DNA from: FEN-1099 sp964511015
Lineage (GTDB): Bacteria > Lernaellota > Lernaellaia > Lernaellales > Lernaellaceae
Direction of reading: 5' to 3'
DNA: 53,754 bases
NCBI GenBank assembly: GCA_964511015.1
Contig: CAZEDX010000026.1
Location: 1-53,754, forward strand
Shown here in pieces: positions 42,181 through 51,467 of this stretch; the first letter of the stretch is position 1, and every line of letters begins with the position of its first letter. The position numbers and the translations under genes were made by a program. The notes beneath the pieces were generated by a model. That model saw only the letters and a program-made list of their open reading frames with translations. It ran no database searches and was not told the origin of the DNA.

Positions 42181-44088
42181 TCACGGCGTGCGCAAATACC
42201 GGTCCAAAAACGCCGCCATTTTGGGGTAGGCGTCGAGCTTGTTCTTCAGCTTGGTCAGACCGTGGCCCTCGTCCTCGTAAAGCAGGAATTCCACCGGCTG
42301 CTGGCGCGCCTGCAGCGCTTCCACGATCTGCCGCGCCTCGCCCACCGGCACGCGCGGGTCGTTCGCGCCGTGGATCACCATTAGCGGGGCTCGGATGCGG
42401 TCGACGCGGTGGATCGGGCTGATGCGCTTGAGCAGTTCGCGGTCGGTCAGCAGATTGCCGTATTCCGCCTCGCGCAGCTTGCGCCGGTAGGGCGCGGTCT
42501 GCTCGAGGAACGTCTCGAAGTTCGCGATGCCCACCACGCAGACGCCGGCAGCGAATAGGTTGGGGTATTCGGTCAGACCCGAAAGCACCATGAAGCCGCC
42601 GTAGCTGCCGCCGAACAGCGCGATGCGCGCCGGATCGATCTGCGGCACGTTCTTCTTGATGAACGTCACCGCTTCAGCCATGTCGCGCACGGAATCGAGG
42701 CGGCGGCCGACATCGTCCATGTACTTGTACCTCTTGCCGTAGCCGGTGCTGCCGCGCACATTGGGGGCGAAGATCGCATAGCCGCGGTTCAGGAAGTACT
42801 GAAAAATGGGGTAGAAGTCCGGCCGCTCCTGCCCTTCCGGCCCGCCGTGCAAGTACATCAGGCACGGCGCTTTGGTTTCGGCCGGAAGGTTTTGGGGCAA
42901 ATAGAGCCAGGCGGGGACCGCGCCGTCGTCGCTGGTGTCGTAGAGTACCGCCTGCGGTTTGACGAAGCTCGCCGGTGGTACGCCGCCGGTGCTGGAGAAG
43001 GTCAGCCGCCGAGCCGCGCCGGTGTCGGTCTGGGCGGCGTAGATATCGGCCGGTTGGGTGGCGCTGCTGACCGTCAACGCGAGGCGATCGCCCTTGGGCG
43101 AAAACGCCGCGTCATAGATCACCCCTTCCGACAGTTGGATCGCCGGCAAGGCGATTTTCTTGTACTCGTCGCTGAGCGCGATGCGCGAATAGCCGTTGAC
43201 GTTCAGCGAATATGCCATTTTCACGCCGTTGAGCGAAAAGGTGAGCATCTCCGCATCCCACGGCCCGTCGTCGAGGTACTCCATCTTCAAACGGGTGACA
43301 CTGAAAAACGCCAGTTTGGCGAACTCGCGGCCCAGATTGCTGACCAAGTAGAAGCCCTCGTTCTGGCGGGGACCCAGCGGCCAACGCACGTGCTCATAGG
43401 TCGCATATCCCACGTGCGGCGTGAGCAACACCGGCGGCTTGTCCGTGGCGGCCAGATCGACCAGATAGAGGTTGTTGTTAGCCGACGATTCGAGTTCCGA
43501 CACGACCAAGTAGTCACCGCCCGGACTGAAGGCCACCGGATCCAGGAAGGCGTCTTTCTGCATGGCCAGGCGCGGCTTCCGCGTGGCGACGTCGAGCACG
43601 TACACGTCGAAAGCGGCCGGATTGCGCGTGTTGGCGCGGTAGGCCAGCAGCTTGCCGTCGCGGCTCCAGGCGCCGAACGCAAAGGTGGCGGTATCGGGGC
43701 CGGTCAGCTTTTCCACTCCGGTGCCGTCTGCGCGCATGAAATAGAGCTGGCTCCGTTCGTTGCCGCCCTCGCCCTTGCTGAACAACACCAAATCGGCATC
43801 GGTTGGCGACGGCACAGCGTAGTCCACCGCGTCGGGGTAGTCGGTGAGTTGCCGCGCCTCGCCGCCGTCGGCCGGCACACGCCAGACCTGCGCCGTGCCG
43901 GAGACGTTGGTGCGGTAGACGATCGTCTGGCCATCGGCCAGCCAGCGCGCGTCGAACGCCTGGCGGATTTCCAGGTAGGCCTCGATAGGATACGGTGGCC
44001 CCACAGCGCCCGGCGGTTCGGTGGCCCACGTGGCCCACGCCGCGACCAAAATCACCAGAGTCAGAACCGCCAACACCATGCGCTTCAT
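42181..44088 (-). CDS. Exported S9 prolyl-oligopeptidase-family serine peptidase
   Basis: 635 residues: signal peptide (MKRMVLAVLTLVILVAAW, about 1-22), a beta-propeller (about 40-370) with WSRDG and FSPGGD blades, then the alpha/beta-hydrolase domain with S495 (GGSYGGF), D577 (HGANDPRVP) and H609 (DEGHG). Acts on short peptides, often after proline or Ala, in the periplasm. ATG at 44088 follows AAAGGAG. Confidence 0.93.
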   Translation of the reverse strand: MKRMVLAVLTLVILVAAWATWATEPPGAVGPPYPIEAYLEIRQAFDARWLADGQTIVYRTNVSGTAQVWRVPADGGEARQLTDYPDAVDYAVPSPTDADLVLFSKGEGGNERSQLYFMRADGTGVEKLTGPDTATFAFGAWSRDGKLLAYRANTRNPAAFDVYVLDVATRKPRLAMQKDAFLDPVAFSPGGDYLVVSELESSANNNLYLVDLAATDKPPVLLTPHVGYATYEHVRWPLGPRQNEGFYLVSNLGREFAKLAFFSVTRLKMEYLDDGPWDAEMLTFSLNGVKMAYSLNVNGYSRIALSDEYKKIALPAIQLSEGVIYDAAFSPKGDRLALTVSSATQPADIYAAQTDTGAARRLTFSSTGGVPPASFVKPQAVLYDTSDDGAVPAWLYLPQNLPAETKAPCLMYLHGGPEGQERPDFYPIFQYFLNRGYAIFAPNVRGSTGYGKRYKYMDDVGRRLDSVRDMAEAVTFIKKNVPQIDPARIALFGGSYGGFMVLSGLTEYPNLFAAGVCVVGIANFETFLEQTAPYRRKLREAEYGNLLTDRELLKRISPIHRVDRIRAPLMVIHGANDPRVPVGEARQIVEALQARQQPVEFLLYEDEGHGLTKLKNKLDAYPKMAAFLDRYLRTP

Positions 44089-44167
44089 GACGCGCTCCTT
44101 TGCACCGACTAAGTCACCAGGATCAAACAGGATGTGCGCGCCCGGGGCAAGGGGGTGGACCGGCCGC

Positions 44168-45154
44168 CTATTTCACCAGTTGGTTGGCCAGCAGTGTCTG
44201 GTAGACGGCCTCGGCATACAGCCCGTGGCCGCGCTCGTTCGGATGGCAGAAGTCGTCGGACCACAGCTCGCCGAAATTGCGCCGGCTGTCTTCCACGTAG
44301 TCGATGGCATGCTGGCGGCGGTACTCGTCGAACCGCGCGCGCACGTCGGCGTAATAGACTCCCGGTTGCGTCGCGGCCACTTCGCGCATGATCTGGGCGT
44401 AGCCGGCCAGAATGGTGTCGTACTCCCGCGTCGGCACCGATTGGCTGACCAGCACCAGCGCGAAATGGTGGCGGCGGGCGAGCGCGGCAACGTCGAGCAG
44501 GTTCTGGCGGTAGTCGGCCAACGGCACGCGCGGCACGATCGGCGCCGGAACGACCGAGATCACCGGCGACGGCCGCCGTCCCGGGCGGGGCAAGAGCAAC
44601 GTCCGATACGCGCAGAACAATTTGCTGTGGTTGAATGCGTGCAGCAGGCGGGCCTGCCAGGCCAGGTTCCGTGCCGCCGCCTGGCGGTCGGTGAAGTACA
44701 CCAGCGACAGGCTGTCGTTATAGGCGTTGCAGAACAGCACGATGTCGGGTGCCTGTTCGCGGCAGGCGCGGCCGCACATGACCCGGCTCTGAAACGAGGT
44801 ATACCCGCCAACGCCGAAATTGACGACGCGGGCCGGCACTCCCTGCCGGTTCAACCGGTCTTCCAACAGATCCGAATAATTGACGCGCGAGGCGTCGCCT
44901 TTGGCAATCGAACCGCCGAAGGAGTAGATCAGCAGGCGGCCTGCCGCAGCGCGCGCCTGCTTCATTTTTTCAGACCACTTCCAAGAGTCCGGCAGCCAGA
45001 ACAACTCAGGGTCTTCGACAACGTTCGGAAGCGACTTGCCGGCGGGCTGCACGTAAGTGAATTCGTTCAATCTGGGTCGGGCGATGCGCACCGCGACCTC
45101 GCCGACGGCCAACAGAGTCAACAAGACAACCAAGGCCATCACGGTGCGCCGCAC
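44168..45154 (-). CDS. SGNH/GDSL-type hydrolase with N-terminal membrane helix
   Basis: About 328 residues. An N-terminal hydrophobic segment (MALVVLLTLLAVG) is followed by a SGNH domain with block I SFGGSIAKG (in place of GDS), NFGVGGYTS, CNAYNDS (block III Asn) and CHPNERGH (block V, Asp-x-x-His-like pattern). Likely an esterase or acetyl hydrolase acting on glycan or lipid in the periplasm. The start is uncertain: GTG at 45154 has GGGAG 12 bases upstream; ATG at 45139 and the longer frame to 45235 are alternatives. Confidence 0.75.
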   Translation of the reverse strand: MRRTVMALVVLLTLLAVGEVAVRIARPRLNEFTYVQPAGKSLPNVVEDPELFWLPDSWKWSEKMKQARAAAGRLLIYSFGGSIAKGDASRVNYSDLLEDRLNRQGVPARVVNFGVGGYTSFQSRVMCGRACREQAPDIVLFCNAYNDSLSLVYFTDRQAAARNLAWQARLLHAFNHSKLFCAYRTLLLPRPGRRPSPVISVVPAPIVPRVPLADYRQNLLDVAALARRHHFALVLVSQSVPTREYDTILAGYAQIMREVAATQPGVYYADVRARFDEYRRQHAIDYVEDSRRNFGELWSDDFCHPNERGHGLYAEAVYQTLLANQLVK

Positions 45155-45287
45155 GGTCAGATAATTCTCCCTGTTGGCGGCGCCTGGTCCGCGCCCCGCA
45201 AGCGAAATGGAATCCGGTCGACCGCTATTCCGCAAGAGGCGCAGGTACCGCCAGCAACCTCGTTTACACCCACTTGGTGATTAACAA

Positions 45288-45314
45288 ACCGGGGCGAGAT
45301 CGCCTCGCCCCGGT
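45288..45314 (-). terminator. Strong hairpin terminator after the Asp-rich TAP-like hydrolase gene
   Basis: Perfect 11-bp stem ACCGGGGCGAG / CTCGCCCCGGT (45288-45298, 45304-45314) with a 5-base loop. On the minus strand the tail is TTTGTTAAT. Confidence 0.75.
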
Positions 45315-45338
45315 GAGGAAACTCTTTCGCCGCGGCGA

Positions 45339-47102
45339 TCACCACGGTGCGCGGTACGAGCGCCGGAGCGGCTGCGGCAAGGTAGGCCGCGGCGCTTTGG
45401 TCGGCGCGCCTTCCCACATGTCTTCGGTGCCGAGCAGCGCGGCGCTCAGCCACTGGTTGAGTTCGGAGTCGCCGCTGAACTCCAGCGGGTACACCTCGCT
45501 GACGCAGCCGGTGTCGAGCGCCGCTTCCGGATCATCAAGGAAGTCGTACATGATTCGCATGCCGCACGTTTTCATGATGTAGCCGTAGTCGTCCAGATCG
45601 TCGATCAGCGAGTCGATCGAATCGTCAGTGTACGACTGGAAGATCACGCCATGCGCGGAATACGGCATGGTGACGAACGTTTGATGCGCGCCGGTGAAAT
45701 GCTCGCCCGCCGGCTGCGCCATCGCCAGCGTCGTTTGCGGATCAAGCGTGCCGTTGAGCATCAACAGCGGAACGTCGGTGTCGGCGAGCTGATCGAAGTA
45801 GCCGTCGTCGCCGTAAGTCGGCCACTGGCCCGACTGGGCGATCTCGCCCTCGAAAGGCCCTTCGTCGAGCGAAAAGTACGCGGCGTCGACGATGTCCTGC
45901 AGATCCTGCAACGGCGTGTTGTCCCACAGTTCCGACAACAGCACGAGCGTGCCGAGCGTGTACGACGCGTCGAGATCGTCGAAATCGTCGAGGTAGTCAT
46001 CAGGAGTGAAGTACCCGCCCTTGCCGAACAACACATTCAACAGGTTGTTGATGGCTTCCACGTCGGCCGCGTTGCAACGGTTGGCGCGGTAGATCAACGG
46101 CGGAATCAGCACGCGCACCAGCGAGTCCATTTCCATGTAGCCCAGAATCAAGCGCACGGTCGGCCGGTCGATACCCCACATCGCCAGCGCCGGACAGAAC
46201 TCGTCGTTGTCGATCTGGTCGAAGATCTCGCCAACGGCCGCCCACGGGTCGGCGGCGATGGTGCCCAGCTTCGCGGCGCAGGTTGAGTCCTCCGCGCAGG
46301 CGTCCATGACCAGCTTGCCGTTATCGTTGAAATTTTGATCGTAGAAGTCGAGCTTGCAACCGCCCGGCGGGCAGATCGAATCCAGAATCACGCCGCTGGC
46401 CTGGTCCGGGAACAACTGCAGGTAGCGCAACGCCCAGAACGTGCCGTACGACGCGCCGTAGACGAACGTCCGCGGATAATCGGCCTTGGTGATCTCGATG
46501 ATGTTGCCCAAATCGCGCGAGGCGTTGGTGGCCGAGAAATGCAGCAGATCGTCGCCCCACTTCGCCTGCAATTCGTCGATGCAGCCGAGGTAGTCGAACG
46601 GATAGGAGCCTTCCTCGCTGCAGGTCAGCTTGGTCGAATTGCCGACGCCGCGGTGATCGATCGAGTACACATCCATCGTCGGGTAATCGCGCGCCAGCCA
46701 CGGCATTAGCGGCGCGAAGTCCTCGCCCGGCCCGCCCGGTCCGCCCTCGAGCAACCAGATCTGGCCGGTCTTGGCTTTCACTTCGGGGGTCGTAACGCGG
46801 AAGATGAAGATCGGAATTGTCGCGGACTCCGGCTCGTCGTAATCAAGCGGCAGCGGGATGTGCGCGCACTGCGCCTGCTGCCCATCGAACAGGTAGTCCG
46901 CGATGTAGCTCGGACAACTGGTCCACTCGATTTCGTAATCCGCCGTGTCGTCGTCGGCGGTATCGTCGTCGGCGGTATCGTCGTCGGCGGCGTCGTCGTC
47001 CGCGGTCGCGTCGTCATCGTCGTCGTTTGACTGGCACGCGGCCAGGGTCAACAGCAACAACAACGGCAACAAGAGCCAGTTCAGTCGTCGCGAAATGATC
47101 AT
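45339..47102 (-). CDS. Asp-rich-spacer lipoprotein, TAP-like alpha/beta hydrolase
   Basis: 587 residues. Signal peptide ending LTLAAC (Cys23), then an Asp-rich spacer (about 26-54). The hydrolase has an oxyanion loop GGPGGPG (120-126), DHRGVGNS, the nucleophile S218 in GASYGT, a late Asp in LNGTLDPQTT, and His in YSAHGV. This layout matches tripeptidyl aminopeptidase (TAP/SlpD)-like peptidases, usually exported. Cysteines in SCPSY and elsewhere may form disulfides. The start at 47102 follows AAAGGAG. A tandem DNA repeat codes the spacer. Confidence 0.88.
   Translation of the reverse strand: MIISRRLNWLLLPLLLLLTLAACQSNDDDDDATADDDAADDDTADDDTADDDTADYEIEWTSCPSYIADYLFDGQQAQCAHIPLPLDYDEPESATIPIFIFRVTTPEVKAKTGQIWLLEGGPGGPGEDFAPLMPWLARDYPTMDVYSIDHRGVGNSTKLTCSEEGSYPFDYLGCIDELQAKWGDDLLHFSATNASRDLGNIIEITKADYPRTFVYGASYGTFWALRYLQLFPDQASGVILDSICPPGGCKLDFYDQNFNDNGKLVMDACAEDSTCAAKLGTIAADPWAAVGEIFDQIDNDEFCPALAMWGIDRPTVRLILGYMEMDSLVRVLIPPLIYRANRCNAADVEAINNLLNVLFGKGGYFTPDDYLDDFDDLDASYTLGTLVLLSELWDNTPLQDLQDIVDAAYFSLDEGPFEGEIAQSGQWPTYGDDGYFDQLADTDVPLLMLNGTLDPQTTLAMAQPAGEHFTGAHQTFVTMPYSAHGVIFQSYTDDSIDSLIDDLDDYGYIMKTCGMRIMYDFLDDPEAALDTGCVSEVYPLEFSGDSELNQWLSAALLGTEDMWEGAPTKAPRPTLPQPLRRSYRAPW
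46945..47004 (-). repeat. 15-bp tandem repeat coding the Asp-rich spacer
   Basis: Four near-identical 15-bp units (46945, 46960, 46975, 46990), each reading as ADDDT or a close variant on the minus strand. Copy changes would keep the reading frame. Confidence 0.85.
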
Positions 47103-47227
47103 CAACACGCTCCTTTCCGCGGGAACATGGCTATGATAGGCAACCCGGACACTTCCCGCAACAAACCGGCCGCACCCCTTGCGTCGGCCGCATTGACAGC
47201 GCACCGTCCCGCCGGTAAGGGGATTTT

Positions 47228-47596
47228 ATGTCCGAACCAACCGCCACCCCCGCCGAACCCCGTACCGGCCGCGCGCGTCGCTTGATCGGCTACGCGTTGC
47301 TGGTGATTTCGACGGCGACCTGGTGCACCGGTGTGTTCGCGGCGCCGTGGCTGCCCGGTTCGGTGGCGCGCCGGGCGACGGCCGCGGGCGTGCTGATCGT
47401 CATCGGCGAGGCGACCTTCTGGGGAGCGATTCCGTTTTTGGGCAAGGAGATCGTGCTGGCGTTCCGGCGCTATCTCAACCCGGTGTGGTGGTACCGGCGC
47501 TGGCGCGCGCCGCGTCCGCCGGCCCCGCCGCCTGCCGCGCCGCTAGCGCCATCAACGGCGTCACGATCAGCAGCTTCGCGCCCGACAACAGATTAG
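47228..47596 (+). CDS. Small two-helix membrane protein (transporter-suffix-like)
   Basis: 122 residues with two hydrophobic helices (about 20-38 and 48-70), then LGKEIVLAFRRYLNPVWWYRRW and a Pro/Ala-rich tail. The pattern RRLIGYALLVISTATWCTG and the end FRRYLNP resemble the small suffix domain found near RND-type transporters, but no transporter lies in the window. It starts 125 bases upstream of, and divergent from, the TAP-like gene. Its role is unknown. Confidence 0.65.
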   Translation: MSEPTATPAEPRTGRARRLIGYALLVISTATWCTGVFAAPWLPGSVARRATAAGVLIVIGEATFWGAIPFLGKEIVLAFRRYLNPVWWYRRWRAPRPPAPPPAAPLAPSTASRSAASRPTTD

Positions 47597-47793
47597 CCTG
47601 CAGCCCAACGCGCCGGCTGAGCTGCACCTCGAAGGCGCGTTATACGTCGGGCTTGGGCACCAAGCGCCGCCGCCAGGCCGGTTCGTCCGCGTGGTCTTCG
47701 GCCGGGCGGACCTCGTTCTTCGCTTCTTCATTCATGTGAATATTCTGCGTGCGAGTCGGCCGATCATCACGCAACGGCGCACGACGGACAAGG

Positions 47794-49101
47794 CTACCGT
47801 GTGTGGCGGGGCAGCATCTCGAAGTAGGCCTGTTCCTTTTGCGCGCGAATCGGGAACAGGCTCAAGAACTCGTCGAGCCGCACGAAAAAGTCTTCGCTCA
47901 TGTGGAACGGCGGCTTCCAGTCGGCAATGACGATGTCCGACAGATTCGCGCCCTCTAGCTTCACGTTTTCTCCAATCTGCCCCAGGCCCAGGTGTTCCGC
48001 CATCTTCAGTTGCAGCACTGGCCCGAAGTTCATCACCTTCGACAGCACGTAGTCCGACGCGGTGTAGTCGTCGCCGGCCAGCAGGAAGTACTTACCGATC
48101 GGCGTGCGCTGCTTCAGATCGATGGTGATGCCGGGGTTGACCGGTTTCACGTGCGGACCGCTGCCCTCGACGCCGATCGAGCAGTCGGTCACCGCGAAGT
48201 CGTGCCGCCCCTCTCCCAGCCGCCAGCGGTGCGCGTCGAGAAACGCGCCGGTGATGCCGATGTCGGGGTAGCCTTCCATCGACGCGTGCGCGTAAACTGC
48301 GTGCAGCTTCTGCCGCACGAAGCCCGCGCCCATCGGGTCGTGCACCGGCACGATGCCGACGTAGTTCTTCGCGGCGCCGGTGAAGCTGGCCCACATGTGG
48401 CTCTTGGCCACCGGCAGCGACACGACGTGGTCGGCCTCGTACCAATGCTTCGACACCGGCAGGCCGTCGGCCACCGCCGGGTCGGTCGCGCACGACGGAA
48501 TCAGCGACCACTGATCGCACTGGTTCAGACAGATCAGCTCGCAGCGGCCCGTGCCGTACTTCGTGTTCAGGTAGTCGACCGCGGTGGCGAGGTTCTTCGC
48601 GCCGTAGAAGCTGTTGCCGTCAAGGAATTTGACGATCGACCAATCCCAGTGATCGCCTTGCGCGCCGTCGGCGATGGTCACCTTCGCCGCGCCGGCCCGC
48701 AGGCACATCTCGGCGGCGGCCGCTGCGAGTTCGGCCTTGGTGCATTCACCGCTGGCGCCTAGGAATCCGCGGTTGCCCAGGCCGAGCGAAACGAAGTTCG
48801 GCTTGATGAACACCGTCGAGCCGGTGAGCGATCCTTTGGTGACGCCGAGCTTGGTCATCGCTGCGCGCGTCATGTCGAACAGTTCCGTCAGTTCGTCGAA
48901 CAGCAGCACGTTGACGGTGGACCGGGTGTCGGACGGCGCGGTGTCGTCGTCGCCTTCGATCAGATCAGGTGGTGAAGCGTGCTGGCCGCTGCCGTCGTCG
49001 TCATCGCCGCCGGATCCGCAACCGGCCAGCGGAAAAGCCGCCATCAGGCAGGTGCCGGCGCACAGGTGCAGAAACTCACGGCGCGTCATCTTCTTCGACA
49101 T
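47794..49101 (-). CDS. Tat-exported DUF362 lipoprotein
   Basis: 435 residues. Twin-arginine signal (TRREFLHLC) joined to a lipobox (LAGC, about residue 27), then a short Asp/Gly spacer with two Asp runs (GDDDDG and GDDDT). The body has KPNFVSLGLGNRGF, GAAKVTIADGA, SLPVAKSHMWASFTGAAKNYVG and a DVVI-like end, as in DUF362. Such proteins often pair with iron-sulfur or metal sites, but the Cys-rich ferredoxin part is absent here. Tat export implies folding before export, possibly with a cofactor. The start at 49101 follows GCGGAGG. Confidence 0.85.
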   Translation of the reverse strand: MSKKMTRREFLHLCAGTCLMAAFPLAGCGSGGDDDDGSGQHASPPDLIEGDDDTAPSDTRSTVNVLLFDELTELFDMTRAAMTKLGVTKGSLTGSTVFIKPNFVSLGLGNRGFLGASGECTKAELAAAAAEMCLRAGAAKVTIADGAQGDHWDWSIVKFLDGNSFYGAKNLATAVDYLNTKYGTGRCELICLNQCDQWSLIPSCATDPAVADGLPVSKHWYEADHVVSLPVAKSHMWASFTGAAKNYVGIVPVHDPMGAGFVRQKLHAVYAHASMEGYPDIGITGAFLDAHRWRLGEGRHDFAVTDCSIGVEGSGPHVKPVNPGITIDLKQRTPIGKYFLLAGDDYTASDYVLSKVMNFGPVLQLKMAEHLGLGQIGENVKLEGANLSDIVIADWKPPFHMSEDFFVRLDEFLSLFPIRAQKEQAYFEMLPRHTR

Positions 49102-49302
49102 GGACCACCTCCGCGGCGGCAATCGCAGTTCCGGTTTCACGGTCCGCCCACGCGCGTCCCACCCGCCGCCGGCTCTTGGCCGATTAGGTTAGGGTAGATT
49201 GGGGGTGGAAGCAATTGGCGGAAGGTGGCTTGAGGCTTGGGGAATGGGGTGCCGGCCCCCCACCTTCAGCCTTAGGTACAAATCCTTCCCGTCCTCCACT
49301 CT

Positions 49303-51378
49303 TCACTCTTCACTCTCCCTGGCCCCTCCCTGCTCTTCCGGCTGCTGCTGCTCGGCGAGCGCTTTCTTGCGTTCAGCGGCGCGGATGCGGTCGAGCTCGC
49401 GCGGGTGCTCGTGCTCCATCTCCTCTTCGGTCAGGCGGCCGGTCAGCCAGTGGGTCGCCATGGGGGCGACGTCGGGGTTGAAGAGCACCGAGTAGAAGTG
49501 CCAGATGATGATCGCCAGCGTGGCGAGAATGGCTTCCATCAGGTGGACGATGTGGGCGACGTCGAGGCCCCACAGCGGCAGCAGCTTCAGCATCGGCTCT
49601 TCGAACCAGAGGATGGCGCCGGTGACGACCATCACCACCGTGCCCCACATCATCGCGAGGTACTCCATTTTCTCGATGTAGCTGAAGCGCTCGAAGCGCG
49701 GCTTCTCGTCGCGAAGGCCGAGGGTGTAAAGGAAGTGCTGCATGATGTCGAATCCGTCCTGGATGTTCGGCAGCATGTCCAGCACATAGCCGCGGCCGCG
49801 CTTGGTGAAGACGATCCACCACATGTGATAGACGAACCAGAGAATCATGACGATCGCCGCGATACGGTGGGCGTAAGCGCGGATGATCTCGTTGGTCGAG
49901 CCGGACAGGCCGGGAATTTGCCAGCCGAAGGTCAGCGCGAACCCGGAAATCACCAGCGTGCTGAAGCTGGCCATCAGCACGATGTGGGCGATGCGCTCGG
50001 CCAGGTCGAGGCGGATGAATTCGCCTTCCAACCGGTGCCGCGCGAGGTGCTGCCGGATCTTCTTGATCCAGTCGAGCAGGTTGTGGATCACCATGAAGCC
50101 GAGCACGCCGGGAATGAGCAGCAAGTAGGCCCAGCGCACCCACCATTGCACCTGTTCGCCGAGCGTCGCGGCGGTGCGCGAAAGCGTGGGGTGCACCTTG
50201 CCGCGCGTCACGCCCGAACCGATGTCCGGATGGCAGGTTCCGCACGTCTTTTGCAGGTTGTTTTTATGCAGCGCGGAACGGGGGTCGGCGCTGTTCAAAA
50301 TGAGGTGTGCGCCGTGGCAGCTGGCGCAGTCTGCCGAACGTAAATCGCCCTTTTTCAGGGCCAATCCGTGATAGCTGGCGCCGTAGCTGGGCGTGGCGTT
50401 CTGCAGGCCGTAGCGCTCGTTAATGCGCTGCGCCGAATGGCACTCGCCGCACACGCCGCGGACGGCGTTATAGCCGTGGACCGGCGAGTTCGGATTCGAC
50501 CGCGGCAACACGTTGTGCGCGCCGTGGCAATCGACGCAATTCGGGCTCGACAAATCGCCCTGCGCGAGGGCCGCACCGTGGATGCCGGTTTCGTAGTCAG
50601 CCCGCTGTTTTTCGTGGCATTTGCCGCAGGTCTTGCTGACGCTCACTTTGGCCGTCGGACCGGTGGCATAACGCCCGCCGTGCGAGTCATGGCAGTCGCT
50701 GCAGGTGGCGTTGACGGCGCCGTTCCTCTTCTGCGCATGGATGCTGCCCAACCAACGGTCGTAGGCCCCCGTGCGCGTGCGTCCGGGCAGCACGCGGGTG
50801 GTGTGGCACTGGCCGCACGTCGCCGCGACGTTCGCCCGGTTCACCGGGCTAGCGGCATCGCTGCCGGAGACGACGCGGTGGGCGCTATGGCAGTCGGCGC
50901 AAACCGGCGCGTTGGCGTTGCCGCGGGCGGCCAGTTCGGCGTGGATCCCGCTCTGGTAGGAGGCGGCCACCTCGTCGTGGAAATGGCAGCTGTTGCAGTC
51001 CACCCCGGACAGCTTTGCGGGGTGGTTGAGCTTGGTGATTTCGGCATGGCAATTCAGGCATTCGGCGCCATGGACCGACGTCTTCATTTTCTCGAGATCG
51101 ACCGTCAGCGACACCCCGGCCCGCTTGGCGTTGGCGCGGGGACGCGTGGGCTTCCAATCGGCCGGCACGGCGTCGACCATCGGCTCGCGGTCGGCGGCCG
51201 ACATGCCCGCCACCGTGCCGTCGTGGCAACCCATACAGTCAGTCGGCTTCAGCGCCGGGGCCGCAGATGCGGCCGGAGCAGGAGCTTGGTCCTGAGCCAG
51301 GGCCAGATTGAGCACCAAACCGGTCACCGCGACCAGGCAAAAGAGAAGGACGACCCGCACATGGCTAGCGCGATACAT
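49303..51378 (-). CDS. Undecahaem cytochrome c fused to membrane cytochrome b
   Basis: 691 residues. A signal peptide or anchor (about 8-28) is followed by a periplasmic region (about 45-385) with 11 CxxCH haem c motifs, the first at 48-52 and the last at 379-383. Then comes a membrane domain (about 412-650) with about five helices and His residues (HNLLD, HRIAAIVMILWFVYHMWW, HIVHLMEA) like the cytochrome b subunits of formate dehydrogenases and hydrogenases. The C-terminus is Glu-rich and charged. The fusion could move electrons between the quinone pool and periplasmic partners. The ATG at 51378 was preferred to a GTG at 51384. Confidence 0.92.
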   Translation of the reverse strand: MYRASHVRVVLLFCLVAVTGLVLNLALAQDQAPAPAASAAPALKPTDCMGCHDGTVAGMSAADREPMVDAVPADWKPTRPRANAKRAGVSLTVDLEKMKTSVHGAECLNCHAEITKLNHPAKLSGVDCNSCHFHDEVAASYQSGIHAELAARGNANAPVCADCHSAHRVVSGSDAASPVNRANVAATCGQCHTTRVLPGRTRTGAYDRWLGSIHAQKRNGAVNATCSDCHDSHGGRYATGPTAKVSVSKTCGKCHEKQRADYETGIHGAALAQGDLSSPNCVDCHGAHNVLPRSNPNSPVHGYNAVRGVCGECHSAQRINERYGLQNATPSYGASYHGLALKKGDLRSADCASCHGAHLILNSADPRSALHKNNLQKTCGTCHPDIGSGVTRGKVHPTLSRTAATLGEQVQWWVRWAYLLLIPGVLGFMVIHNLLDWIKKIRQHLARHRLEGEFIRLDLAERIAHIVLMASFSTLVISGFALTFGWQIPGLSGSTNEIIRAYAHRIAAIVMILWFVYHMWWIVFTKRGRGYVLDMLPNIQDGFDIMQHFLYTLGLRDEKPRFERFSYIEKMEYLAMMWGTVVMVVTGAILWFEEPMLKLLPLWGLDVAHIVHLMEAILATLAIIIWHFYSVLFNPDVAPMATHWLTGRLTEEEMEHEHPRELDRIRAAERKKALAEQQQPEEQGGARESEE

Positions 51379-51467
51379 GGCCACCCCAATAATGAACAGT
51401 GATTCAGTTGCTACGTTAGCCGAGCGAAATGGTCTATGTCAACAAAAACCGAATGTTTTTGCTAAGT

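Noticed and set aside
47597..47793. Short plus-strand frames behind the transporter-suffix-like gene
   Set aside because: They are short, lack ribosome sites and are Arg/Ser-rich; I see no gene in this gap.
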